NCBI RefSeq assembly: GCF_037478005.1
Contig: NZ_CP144164.1
Span: 3,844,001 to 3,908,000 of the forward strand
Source: Alteromonas sp. M12
Lineage (GTDB): Bacteria > Pseudomonadota > Gammaproteobacteria > Enterobacterales > Alteromonadaceae
Direction: 5' to 3'
DNA length: 64,000 nucleotides
The position numbers were made by a program, and so were the translations under genes. Numbering within the stretch: the first letter of the stretch is position 1; every line of letters starts with the position of its first letter. Shown piece after piece: positions 26,893 through 35,531 of the stretch. The notes beneath the pieces were generated by a model that did no database searches, was not told where the DNA came from, and saw only the letters and a program-made list of their open reading frames with translations.

Positions 26893-28353
26893 CTATACTT
26901 TACCTCTACGTGCTTCTAACTGGTCGCGAACTTGTCTAGCTGTGGTTTCCGTGATTGGATAAATCACGATTAACCCTATTGCAATCAGCGAACATACAAT
27001 TGGGATGCCCGCATCAGCCAAACGCATCAAGGTGATAGTCGTGTGCGATTGTTCTCCGCCAAGTTCAACATCAAACCCCGTAGCAATCAGAATAAAACCA
27101 CCAGCTGCTAGCGCCACGGCCATGCCCAATTTAACCACCCACCAATAAATCGAACCGAACATCCCCTCGCGACGAGCAAATATCTTTAGTTCATCAAAAT
27201 CACATACATCAGCAATCATCGAGCCCATAAGTGTGAATAAACCTCCTAAGCCAAATGAAATAAAAGGCACCGGAATAAGAATCAACCAAGGGTTTTCAGG
27301 TGTATAACAGAACCACTTTAATCCGTAACCAACGATGGAAAATCCAATGGCAATGAAAAACGCTTTACGCTTGCCATATAAAGTAGAGAGTTTTGCGGTG
27401 ATGAATATGACACAAAAAGTAGAGATTGCAGAAAGAGTGCCCGCCCAACCAGCGTACTCTGAACCGAGGTTAGTATCACCAGCAAAAACATAATAAATAA
27501 TCACGTAAAACTGGAACGAAGAAACCATCATAAAGCCATTAAAGACCAAAAAAGTAGCGCCACATAGGCACAGAAAAGGTTTATTTTTCAAGGCCTCGCC
27601 AAACCCTTGGAAAAATCCCTTAATACCAGGACTGAGAATTTCAGTGTCGGTTTGAGCGGGTTTATCCAAAATCGCCAAATTAGGTTCTTTTAAGAATATC
27701 GCAGGCAAAATACCCACAAAAATCGTAAAGGAACCAATAATAATAGCCAGCCACCCCGCGCCTTGAATCATGTCATCGAACAACTTATCGTTTTGCATGA
27801 ACCACAAAAACCACGGAGCCATGAGATATGCCATTTGGCCCATGAAGTTTTGCACTGCCATTAAGCGGGTGCGTTCATGATAGTCAGGGGTTAATTCATA
27901 ACCTAAAGCGATGTAAGGCGTTGCGAATACCGTGTAGGCCAAATAAAAAAACAAAGAACCGATGAGAAAAAACCAGAAATAGAACATTTCACTTTGTTCT
28001 CTAGGCAATTGCCAAATCAATGCATAGATAATCCCAGCCGCGATAGCCCCACAAAATATATAGGGCCGCCTGCGTCCCCACTTAGTTTTGGTGTTATCAC
28101 TGATATATCCCATCAATGGATCAGTTAACGCATCTGTTAGCCGCGGTAACGCACTTACCAAACCAACCAACGCCGGATTCATGGCTAAACCTAAATTTAG
28201 CACAATAACCATTCCGCCAATTGCCGCACCAAGCAGGTTATTAACCAGTGCGCCTAAGCCGTAAATGAACTTGCGCAATAAGGGAATTTTGTCTCGATTT
28301 GCGGTTACCTGAATAGCGCTTTGGGCAGAAGTCGCGACATTACTCTTGGTCAT
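26893..28353 (-). CDS. MFS transporter of the glycoside-pentoside-hexuronide (MelB-like) family
   Basis: 486 residues with twelve predicted helices. The family signatures are PRLTDALTDPLMGYISDNTKTKWGRRRP in the first loops (here given as residues about 66-97) and the helix 4-5 segment TPYIALGYELTPDYHERTR. GPH proteins take up glycosides with Na+ or H+. In this locus it is the best candidate for moving beta-glucan oligomers from periplasm to cytoplasm, where both GH3 enzymes appear to act. It is divergent from the GH3 operon. A GAGCGCTC palindrome lies 32-44 bases before its start. Confidence 0.88.
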   Translation of the reverse strand: MTKSNVATSAQSAIQVTANRDKIPLLRKFIYGLGALVNNLLGAAIGGMVIVLNLGLAMNPALVGLVSALPRLTDALTDPLMGYISDNTKTKWGRRRPYIFCGAIAAGIIYALIWQLPREQSEMFYFWFFLIGSLFFYLAYTVFATPYIALGYELTPDYHERTRLMAVQNFMGQMAYLMAPWFLWFMQNDKLFDDMIQGAGWLAIIIGSFTIFVGILPAIFLKEPNLAILDKPAQTDTEILSPGIKGFFQGFGEALKNKPFLCLCGATFLVFNGFMMVSSFQFYVIIYYVFAGDTNLGSEYAGWAGTLSAISTFCVIFITAKLSTLYGKRKAFFIAIGFSIVGYGLKWFCYTPENPWLILIPVPFISFGLGGLFTLMGSMIADVCDFDELKIFARREGMFGSIYWWVVKLGMAVALAAGGFILIATGFDVELGGEQSHTTITLMRLADAGIPIVCSLIAIGLIVIYPITETTARQVRDQLEARRGKV

Positions 28354-28384
28354 TGAAATGATTCCGGTGTGTATCAGGTTAAGG

Positions 28385-28397
28385 TTGAGCGCTCGAA
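28385..28397. promoter_or_regulatory. Palindromic operator candidate upstream of the GPH transporter
   Basis: TTGAGCGCTCGAA is a palindrome except for one mismatched pair, with core GAGCGCTC. It lies 32-44 bases upstream of the transporter start, where a repressor could block transcription. Odd-centred CG palindromes of this type are typical of LacI-family operators, but no LacI gene is in the window. Confidence 0.4.
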
Positions 28398-28533
28398 TTA
28401 ACGGGCAGCATAAAACTAGTTAACAATAAAATTACATTTTATCGAGCGCCAGACAAACGAAAAACGGTAAGTTGTGGCAATACACACGTCGAAGCGGTCA
28501 AACGGGCAAAGTGATTAAGCAAGGAACTTTGTG

Positions 28534-28545
28534 TAAAGCGCTATT
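28534..28545. promoter_or_regulatory. Second AGCGCT-core site in the GH3/transporter divergent region
   Basis: TAAAGCGCTATT shares the AGCGCT core with 28385-28397 and the perfect palindrome at 41719-41732. Its flanks are only partly symmetrical. It sits mid-way in the 348-bp divergent region, so it could serve the GH3 operon. Confidence 0.3.
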
Positions 28546-28637
28546 CAGAAGGAAGAGTAGCAACCGACCGCCTTAACTCTCGGCTAGTCCACTTTGGCTT
28601 GTTTAATTTGAATTGTTGTATAAGGGAGTTAAGGTTA

Positions 28638-28685
28638 ATGATAAAAACGTTAACAAAGGCTCTTCAAAAGACGTTGTCGTCTTAG
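28638..28685 (+). CDS. Putative 15-codon leader peptide before the GH3 operon
   Basis: An ATG at 28638 with GGGAG at 28624-28628 (9-base spacing) opens a short ORF, MIKTLTKALQKTLSS, ending at TAG 28683-28685. Its last ten codons form the left arm, loop and inner right arm of the hairpin at 28660-28692. A ribosome translating it to the stop would melt that hairpin. It has no run of one amino acid, so the signal would not be simple amino-acid starvation. It could also be a chance ORF. Confidence 0.4.
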   Translation: MIKTLTKALQKTLSS

Positions 28686-28701
28686 CGAAGAGTTTTTCTT
28701 T
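28660..28701 (+). promoter_or_regulatory. Terminator-like hairpin that also holds the GH3 ribosome site
   Basis: Outer arms CTCTTC (28660-28665) and GAAGAG (28687-28692) and inner arms AAGACG (28668-28673) and CGTCTT (28678-28683) close on a TTGT loop. A T-rich run (TTTTTCTTT, 28693-28701) follows and ends at the GH3 ATG. As RNA this is an intrinsic terminator in a 5' leader. The right arm GAAGAG is also the only ribosome-site-like sequence at the right distance from the ATG at 28702. It could therefore control transcription, translation or both. Confidence 0.55.
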
Positions 28702-30954
28702 ATGGAATCAGGCAAATCTATGCTTTCAACTGACCAACCTTCATCATCGAACTGTGTAGCTGTTAGTTACTCTGACAGAATCACTCACCTTCTCTCAAAA
28801 ATGCATATAGATGAGAAGATTGGACAGCTTAGCCAAGTAATGGGCAACGACAGTGTACAACTTGAACAAGATGTCAGAGACGGGCTTGTGGGCTCAGTCA
28901 TTAATGAAGTCTGTGCGAAGACACTGTCGAAACTGCAACGTATTGCCACAACAGAAAGTCGATTAGGGATTCCGCTGTTAGTCGGCAGAGACGTGATCCA
29001 TGGCTTCAAAACAATATTCCCAATTCCGTTGGGCCAAGCAGCAAGTTGGGATCCAGTATTAGTAAAAAAAGCCGCACAAATTGCCGGCAAAGAAGCCTCA
29101 AATGTAGGGATTAATTGGACGTTTGCTCCGATGATAGATATTAGTCGCGACCCTCGCTGGGGACGTATAGCTGAAAGTTTTGGTGAAGATCCTGTGTTAT
29201 CTTCGATAATGGGAGTGGCCATGGTGGAAGGTTTTCAGGGCGATAACTTGCAGAGTTCAACAGCCATTGCCGCCTGTGCGAAACACTTTGTAGGCTACGG
29301 AGCTTCGGAAAGTGGTCGAGATTATTGCACCACCAATATTCCACAAAATGAGCTACGTAATATTTATTTCCCGCCCTTTAAAGCCGCCGCCGATGCAGGT
29401 GTTGCCACCTTTATGTCGTCTTTCAGTGATTTAGACGGTTTACCTGCCAGTGGTAATAAATGGCTAATGGACTCAATATTACGTAAAGAGTGGCATTATC
29501 AAGGCTTTGTAGTGAGTGATTGGGAATCCATAGCACAATTACAAATTCATGGTTTGACCGAAAACGCTGAAGAGTCCGCCTTCACAGCATTTGACGCGGG
29601 TATTGACATGGAAATGGTCAGCACTACCTATCGTGAAAATCTTTCGAGCTTGCTTGAAAACAACAAGGTGAGTGAACAAGAAATTGATCAGCGGGTACTC
29701 AGAATACTTCATTTAAAAGAAAAGTTAGGCCTATTCGATCTTGACTATGAGGCACACGAAAAGCGCAGAGCCCATCAACAAGGCCCCTTGTATTACGACA
29801 ATAACGACTTAGAAATAGCCAAACAATTAGCGCTAAAAAGCTGCGTACTACTGCAAAACAATAACCAAAGGTTACCGCTAAACTGTAAAAAATTAACCAG
29901 TATTGGCTTAATTGGACCTTTGGCGGATGACGGTTACGAGCAACTAGGCACTTGGATTTTTGATGGTGAAGAAGAACATAGTATTACCCTTAGACAGGCC
30001 CTTAACGATGCCTTGGGTGAACAGGTAACGCTAAATTACGCCAAAGGATTACAAAATACCCGAACTCACAATACTGATTTAGCTTTCGACGCCATCGAGA
30101 TAGCCAAAAAGTCAGATGTTGTGGTTTTATGTTTGGGGGAGGAATCCATTTTATCTGGCGAAGCCCATTGCCGCGCTGAGCTTGATTTACCGGGACAACA
30201 GCAGTGGTTAATCGAGAAAATCGCCGCTACTGGTAAACCTATAGTACTGGTAATTATGGCAGGAAGACCACTCACCATAGAACCCATTTTGGATAAGGTC
30301 GATAGTATTCTTTATGCCTGGCACCCAGGCACTATGGGAGGACCTGCGATTTCCGATTTACTATTAGGAAAGTCATCGCCATCGGGAAAATTAACAGTCT
30401 CATTTCCCCGAAAAGTGGGGCAAATTCCAATTTATTACAACCAAAAGCATAGCGGTAAACCGGCTACCGAAGAACAATGCATTCACATGAATGATGTTCC
30501 AGAGCGCTCCCCACAAACCTCACTGGGAATGGCAGCAACGCATTTGGATACCCATTTCTCGCCTCTTTTTGAGTTTGGTTTCGGGTTATCCTATGGGTAT
30601 TTTGAATATACGAATTTAACTTTGAACAAAAAGTCCTTCTCATCTGGCGAACAAATCAAAGCCCAAGTGACCATCAAAAATGCCGGACGCTATGCTGCAG
30701 AAGAAATTGTACAAGTGTATGTTCGAGATTTAGTTGGCAGTGTCACCCGCCCAGTAAAAGAGCTCAAACAGTTTAAACGTGTTTTTATTCCTTCTGGTCA
30801 AAAAGTCGATGTTGTTTTTACACTGGAACAATCTGAGTTGGCATTCTATGATCGTCACATGCAATTGAATATTGAAGCTGGTAAATTTCAATTATGGATT
30901 TCAGGTAGCGCCAAAGCGAGCTTAATAACGGAGTTTGTATTAACCAATGGTTAA
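28702..30954 (+). CDS. GH3 beta-glucosidase (BglX-like), cytoplasmic
   Basis: 750 residues with the full GH3 order: N-terminal barrel (about 30-330), alpha/beta sandwich (about 375-600) and a C-terminal fibronectin-III-like domain (about 655-745). LLVGRDVIHGF and KHFVGYGASESGRD bind substrate. FVVSDWESI carries the nucleophile D273. Family members release glucose from beta-1,3, beta-1,4 or other beta-gluco-oligosaccharides. No signal peptide is visible, although BglX relatives are usually periplasmic, so this enzyme probably acts on imported oligomers. An alternative ATG at 28720 has AGG 8 bases upstream. The gene overlaps the next GH3 gene by 8 bases and sits directly behind a terminator-like hairpin. 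Confidence 0.9.
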   Translation: MESGKSMLSTDQPSSSNCVAVSYSDRITHLLSKMHIDEKIGQLSQVMGNDSVQLEQDVRDGLVGSVINEVCAKTLSKLQRIATTESRLGIPLLVGRDVIHGFKTIFPIPLGQAASWDPVLVKKAAQIAGKEASNVGINWTFAPMIDISRDPRWGRIAESFGEDPVLSSIMGVAMVEGFQGDNLQSSTAIAACAKHFVGYGASESGRDYCTTNIPQNELRNIYFPPFKAAADAGVATFMSSFSDLDGLPASGNKWLMDSILRKEWHYQGFVVSDWESIAQLQIHGLTENAEESAFTAFDAGIDMEMVSTTYRENLSSLLENNKVSEQEIDQRVLRILHLKEKLGLFDLDYEAHEKRRAHQQGPLYYDNNDLEIAKQLALKSCVLLQNNNQRLPLNCKKLTSIGLIGPLADDGYEQLGTWIFDGEEEHSITLRQALNDALGEQVTLNYAKGLQNTRTHNTDLAFDAIEIAKKSDVVVLCLGEESILSGEAHCRAELDLPGQQQWLIEKIAATGKPIVLVIMAGRPLTIEPILDKVDSILYAWHPGTMGGPAISDLLLGKSSPSGKLTVSFPRKVGQIPIYYNQKHSGKPATEEQCIHMNDVPERSPQTSLGMAATHLDTHFSPLFEFGFGLSYGYFEYTNLTLNKKSFSSGEQIKAQVTIKNAGRYAAEEIVQVYVRDLVGSVTRPVKELKQFKRVFIPSGQKVDVVFTLEQSELAFYDRHMQLNIEAGKFQLWISGSAKASLITEFVLTNG

Positions 30955-32809
30955 ACTAAATAGCGGATTTAATCAGCAAATAATTGACCATGTGGAGACA
31001 CTTCTCTCGTCGATGACATTGCCGCAAAAGATCGGTCAAATGACTCAAACAGAGCGCTCTACTTGCTCTGCAGAGGAGATATATCAATATCATATTGGTT
31101 CAGTTTTAAGTGCAGCAGGTTCAGCTCCAAGTAACAACGAATTACAAGACTGGTTGGATATGACCGACGCCTATTGGCTGGCGTCAATGAAAGCCGATGA
31201 AAACCACTTAGCTATCCCGATTATTTATGGTGTCGATGGGATACACGGTAACAACAACGTTAAAGATGCGGTCATTTTCCCACACAATATTGGCTTAGGG
31301 GCAAGTGCAGACTTTGAGCTTATTGAAAACATCGCAAGGGTAACTGCCAAAGAAGTTTGCGCAGTGGGTGTCGATTGGGTTTTTTCACCTAATTTAGCCG
31401 TTGCTCAGGACTATCATTGGGGGCGAACCTATGAAAGTTTTTCCGAGGATACTAATTTAGTCTGTCAATTTGCCAGCGCAATGATCACAGGCCTACAAAC
31501 CGACTTAACCCATTCTGGAGTGCTAGCCTGCGCTAAACACTGGATCGGTGATGGCGGCACTAAGCATGGAATCGATCAGGGAGATACATTACTCGATTGG
31601 CAAGATTTAGAACGAATTCACATCCGCCCCTACTACCAAGCAATTGAAGCTGGCGCACTGTCTATTATGGTCTCTTTTAGCAGTTGGAATGGTGACAAGT
31701 GTCACGGCCATGGCCATCTACTCACCAGTGTTTTAAAACAAAAAATGCAATTTCCAGGATTTCTAATTTCCGATATGCAGGGTATCGATGATCTTGCTGC
31801 AGACTTTTATTTGGCGGTAGCGCAAGGGGTCAATGCAGGGATAGACATGTTCATGGTGCCTGATAATTGGAAAGAATTTATTGAACATTTAAGCGCCCAT
31901 GTGGAATTAGGAACAGTTTCTATTGAACGTATAAATGACGCTGTACGAAGAATTTTATCAGTCAAAATGGCTGCCGGGTTATTTGATAAACCTCAACCAT
32001 CAAAGCGTGCATTGGCAAAAGATGCTAATTTTGGTTCAAAACTGCATCGTGATATTGCCCGTGAAGCGGTTCAAAAATCATTGGTGTTACTAAAGAATCA
32101 ACACGCCATCTTACCAATTAGCAAACAAGCAAGGGTGTTGGTAACAGGAACCAATGCAGACAATATAGGTCATCAATGCGGTGGTTTTACACTTTCTTGG
32201 CAAGGCATTGATGGTAATCAAGAGTTTCCAGCGGCAACCTCAGTCTGGCAGGGGATCAAAGCACTCAATGCTAACGCTGAATTGATACCCGAGTCAAAAA
32301 TAGCCGCAGTCAAACAGCAAGATTTTGATGTCGCAATAGTGATTGTAGGCGAGCGGCCTTATGCAGAAGGACTAGGCGACATTCGTTATAGTGACAATGT
32401 GATGTTCGAGTCAGGTAAACAAATAAATGGAAAACTACAAATCCAGTCGGCATCAGGTAACTCTTTAGCGTTAAGCATGATTGACCCTCTGGCGATGAAA
32501 ACTATTGATTTGTTAGTTAACAAAGGAATACCCGTAGTGACTTTGTTGGTTTCCGGTAGGCCATTGCTAATTAATCCTGAGTTGGACCAATCTGCGGCCT
32601 TTGTAGCAGCTTGGCTGCCGGGATCAGAAGGCGCAGGTATCGCAGATGTTATATTTGGTGATGCCTCCTTCTCAGGGCAACTGAGTTTCAGCTGGCCTGA
32701 AAATTCTCTGGATGCCACAGACGCAGACAATGCCAGCTACCAAATAAAATTCCCCATCGGTTATGGTTTGACCTATGGAACCCCCACCCCACTAAAAACA
32801 GCAAGCTAG
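30947..32809 (+). CDS. GH3 exo-beta-glucanase/beta-glucosidase, two-domain, cytoplasmic
   Basis: 620 residues with the barrel (about 12-350) and sandwich (about 375-610) domains and no fibronectin domain. Motifs include IPIIYGVDGIHG, HWGRTYESFSED, the KHW...GDGGTKHGIDQGD block and FLISDMQGIDDL with nucleophile D276. Together these resemble the ExoP/barley exoglucanase branch, which trims beta-1,3/1,4-glucans from the non-reducing end. Unlike ExoP, it has no signal peptide and no C-terminal binding domain. The start overlaps the preceding GH3 gene by 8 bases, so the two are translationally coupled and made together. Confidence 0.88.
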   Translation: MVKLNSGFNQQIIDHVETLLSSMTLPQKIGQMTQTERSTCSAEEIYQYHIGSVLSAAGSAPSNNELQDWLDMTDAYWLASMKADENHLAIPIIYGVDGIHGNNNVKDAVIFPHNIGLGASADFELIENIARVTAKEVCAVGVDWVFSPNLAVAQDYHWGRTYESFSEDTNLVCQFASAMITGLQTDLTHSGVLACAKHWIGDGGTKHGIDQGDTLLDWQDLERIHIRPYYQAIEAGALSIMVSFSSWNGDKCHGHGHLLTSVLKQKMQFPGFLISDMQGIDDLAADFYLAVAQGVNAGIDMFMVPDNWKEFIEHLSAHVELGTVSIERINDAVRRILSVKMAAGLFDKPQPSKRALAKDANFGSKLHRDIAREAVQKSLVLLKNQHAILPISKQARVLVTGTNADNIGHQCGGFTLSWQGIDGNQEFPAATSVWQGIKALNANAELIPESKIAAVKQQDFDVAIVIVGERPYAEGLGDIRYSDNVMFESGKQINGKLQIQSASGNSLALSMIDPLAMKTIDLLVNKGIPVVTLLVSGRPLLINPELDQSAAFVAAWLPGSEGAGIADVIFGDASFSGQLSFSWPENSLDATDADNASYQIKFPIGYGLTYGTPTPLKTAS

Positions 32810-32854
32810 AGTTATGTCTCATTTTGCGATTTTAGAGGCAATACATGACATTCC

Positions 32855-32880
32855 AGTTTTACAATTTTCTGAGTAAAACT
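32855..32880. terminator. Inverted repeat at convergent 3' ends
   Basis: AGTTTTAC and GTAAAACT are exact reverse complements around a 10-base spacer, in the 69-bp gap after the second GH3 gene. The right arm touches the stop codon of the convergent chemoreceptor gene. It may end either transcript; no T-run follows. Confidence 0.4.
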
Positions 32881-34183
32881 ATTGAGTATTGTCAGATAAC
32901 CCTGCGACAGAACGAGATACATTTTCAGCGCCCTCTTTAATTTCATGAATGGCCGTTTCAACTGCTTGTAATAAGTCTGTGCCTTTTTTTGCGGTATCAG
33001 AAACGGAATTGATATGACGAGTAACCTCATCCGTCAATTCTTGATTCAAACGCACCACATCGCCAATTTCATTGGTAGAATTACTTGTGCGAGCAGCCAG
33101 TTGACGAACTTCATCCGCGACAACCGCAAAACCTCGCCCTGTATCCCCAGCCCTTGCTGCTTCAATTGCGGCATTCAGTGCTAACAAGTTAGTTTGATCG
33201 GCGATAGAGCTTATTGTCGAGACAATACTACCAATCAAATTTGACTGATTGCCCAAGCTTTCAATTAACTTTACAGACTCTATAACTTCTTGCTCTATTG
33301 CGCTGGAATTAAGAACGGCATTTTTTAACGTTTCTGAGCCTTGCATAGCAATTTGAGCAGTTTCAACTGCAGTAGAGTAAGCCACTTCTGCTGCTTCAGA
33401 CACAGCTAAGTTTTGTTTCACCCGGTCGGAAATATCTGCCGCAAACTTAATGACTTTAATAACTTCTCCGGTCTCTGATTTTATAGGGTTATAAGTGGCT
33501 TCTAACCATATTTCTTGACCACTAAACGATTTCCTGACAAACATTCCAGAGGTTAGCTTGCCACTTTCTAAATCCTCCCAAAAAGTCGGGTTGTCTTGAT
33601 AAAACTGATCTGAACAAAAGATTCTGTGATGTTTTCCCTGTATATCTTCTAGCGTGCAGTCCATGGTTTGTAAAAAGTTTTGATTGGCATACAAAATATT
33701 CCCTTGAGGAGTAAACTCTATGACCGCCATTGACAAATCTAGGGCTTTACTTATCGCAAGTTGAGTTTGTAACGCGGTATATTGTTGGGTCACATCCGTC
33801 GCAATTTTAACTATTTTAGTCACTTTACCGGCATGAACAATCGGAAAATACGTTGCATCTAACCATAGTTGTTGGCCATGTTTATTTAGCCTTGGAAACG
33901 TCCCTGAAAAACTTTCGCCTGATTGCAGCTTCTGCCAAAACTCATAATATCCTCTAGAATTAACATACTCATTGTCGCAGAACATACGATGATGTCGTCC
34001 TACAATTTCATCATTATTAAATTGAACTACGGAAAGAAATAACGAGTTGGCCATCAAAATCGTTCCATCGGGAGTAAATTCAATATAAGCAACATGATTT
34101 TGGATTGAACTGACTAATGAAACCTGTTCGCTCAAGGTGTTTTCTAAGGTAACTATTTTTTGTTTTAGGTCACGGTTAAACAT
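32879..34183 (-). CDS. Soluble PAS-PAS methyl-accepting chemotaxis protein (BdlA-like)
   Basis: 434 residues with no membrane segment. Two PAS domains (about 22-125 and 143-250) share the pattern [13 protein letters not shown]...ANxxFL and G-x-HHR-[MI]-F-C, then SGxF-x-R and W-L-[DE]-A-T-Y-x-P-I; they look like a tandem duplication. The signalling tip is intact ([18 protein letters not shown], then [13 protein letters not shown]). The layout and length match BdlA, the cytoplasmic receptor tied to biofilm dispersal and c-di-GMP, and Aer-like energy sensors. The ligand may be haem or FAD but no binding residue can be assigned. The promoter region carries a tandem direct repeat at 34208-34239. 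Confidence 0.9.
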   Translation of the reverse strand: MFNRDLKQKIVTLENTLSEQVSLVSSIQNHVAYIEFTPDGTILMANSLFLSVVQFNNDEIVGRHHRMFCDNEYVNSRGYYEFWQKLQSGESFSGTFPRLNKHGQQLWLDATYFPIVHAGKVTKIVKIATDVTQQYTALQTQLAISKALDLSMAVIEFTPQGNILYANQNFLQTMDCTLEDIQGKHHRIFCSDQFYQDNPTFWEDLESGKLTSGMFVRKSFSGQEIWLEATYNPIKSETGEVIKVIKFAADISDRVKQNLAVSEAAEVAYSTAVETAQIAMQGSETLKNAVLNSSAIEQEVIESVKLIESLGNQSNLIGSIVSTISSIADQTNLLALNAAIEAARAGDTGRGFAVVADEVRQLAARTSNSTNEIGDVVRLNQELTDEVTRHINSVSDTAKKGTDLLQAVETAIHEIKEGAENVSRSVAGLSDNTQ

Positions 34184-34557
34184 TACAACTTCTCAATTTG
34201 AACCGTCAATATGACGGTGTAGTGCGAATATGACAGTGTTTTGCGGCCTCAATGAGGCAACATGTATTTTCAGCTAAAGCTCGAATAATTTTTGCTCAAT
34301 TAGATTTTATAACGCTGTTTAAGCAACTCGGTCCCGAGTAAATACGCTTTAGTGAAGCTGTTTATTTTTATTATCAAAAATAAACTAACATAAAAGCCAA
34401 ACAAAACAATTCAAACAGTATGCTAATTGCTAGAATAAAACGTTAAAAATCATCATGGTAAGTATTACTACCGACAGGTGGGTTTAATTTTTCCCCATAA
34501 AATACTTGTGGGTAAAAATTCTTTTATTAAAGAATTACAATATATTGGGAGTAATCA
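34184..34557. other. Divergent intergenic region with repeats and palindromes, 374 bp
   Basis: Besides promoters for the chemoreceptor (minus) and hydrolase (plus), this stretch has ACCGTC/GACGGT arms with a 5-base gap (34202-34218), two direct repeats AATATGACrGTGT (34208-34220, 34227-34239), a GCCTC/GAGGC hairpin (34246-34258) and an ACTCGG-TC-CCGAGT palindrome (34326-34339). Confidence 0.5.
34202..34239. promoter_or_regulatory. Inverted and direct repeats upstream of the chemoreceptor gene
   Basis: Two 13-base copies, AATATGACGGTGT and AATATGACAGTGT, start 19 bases apart (about two helical turns). The first also pairs as ACCGTC/GACGGT. Spacing and position (25-56 bases before the chemoreceptor start) suit a dimeric regulator binding on one face of the DNA. 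Confidence 0.4.
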
Positions 34558-35451
34558 ATGCAAGAGAAGTTAGTCAAGGTTAACGGTGTAAATATTGCCT
34601 ATCAGCTACATGGAATACCTTCAAATCCTACCATCTTACTCATTCATGGTTTAAGCACTCCGTTAACCGGCTGGCCAATAGAACTAATCAAACTTTTGGT
34701 AGCCGCTAACTTCCAAGTATTATTGTTAGATAATCGTGATATTGGTCGCTCTGAAGACTTAAATCACTTAGGTTTGCCTAATTTAGTTTGGACGTTGTTT
34801 AAATACAAAATGGGGCGGTCTCTCAAGGTCCCATACCAGCTGCATGATATGGCAAAAGATGTTAGTGCATTAATCGATGAACTTAACCTTTCCAAGGTGC
34901 ATGTAGTTGGGGCGTCAATGGGGGGGATGATCGCGCAATTGTTAGCGATTCATCATCCTCAGCAAATTAAAACATTAACTTCGATTATGTCCACCACTGG
35001 AAACCCCGAGTTACCGACTGTGCATAGATCAATTAGGCCGCTTTTAATCAGTAAACCCAAGTCACGCCGGTTCGAAGATGTGCTAAACCACCATGTATCA
35101 AAGTGGCGCGCCATAGAAAGTCCCGACTATCCGGCCGCTAGCCCATATTTACAAAATTACGTCCAGAGCATGCTACAACGAGGCATACCTTCCAGAGGGG
35201 CGGCGAGACAATTTTTGGCTATTTTAGCCGCTGAAAATAGAGAGCCAGCACTGTCCAAAATAACCACGCCAAGTTTAGTAATCCACGGTGACAGTGATAA
35301 ATTAGTGCATGTGGCGGGCGGAAGGGCGACAGCTGAATCAATCCCAAATAGTAAACTGAAAATTTACCCTGGAATGGGACATGATCTACCGGTGCAGCTG
35401 ATTCCCAGCATTGCCAGTGAAATTATTCAGCACGCTAGGGAACATCATTGA
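34558..35451 (+). CDS. Alpha/beta hydrolase
   Basis: 297 residues, cytoplasmic. The oxyanion segment LLIHGLSTPLTGW, the nucleophile elbow GASMGGMIA (S120), the acid in HGDSDKLVH and the histidine in GMGHDLP complete the triad. LLLDNRDIGRSE is the usual strand-4 motif. A ribosome site GGGAG precedes the ATG by five bases. Many such proteins are esterases or lactonases; the substrate cannot be inferred. It is transcribed alone, convergent with the HD-GYP gene. Confidence 0.85.
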   Translation: MQEKLVKVNGVNIAYQLHGIPSNPTILLIHGLSTPLTGWPIELIKLLVAANFQVLLLDNRDIGRSEDLNHLGLPNLVWTLFKYKMGRSLKVPYQLHDMAKDVSALIDELNLSKVHVVGASMGGMIAQLLAIHHPQQIKTLTSIMSTTGNPELPTVHRSIRPLLISKPKSRRFEDVLNHHVSKWRAIESPDYPAASPYLQNYVQSMLQRGIPSRGAARQFLAILAAENREPALSKITTPSLVIHGDSDKLVHVAGGRATAESIPNSKLKIYPGMGHDLPVQLIPSIASEIIQHAREHH

Positions 35452-35531
35452 TTAATAGCTTATCGCGTCTTTAAGACAACCTAGATTAACCTTTGCGCAG
35501 CAGGTTCTAATGGCTATTTGGTTGTTTAAAA

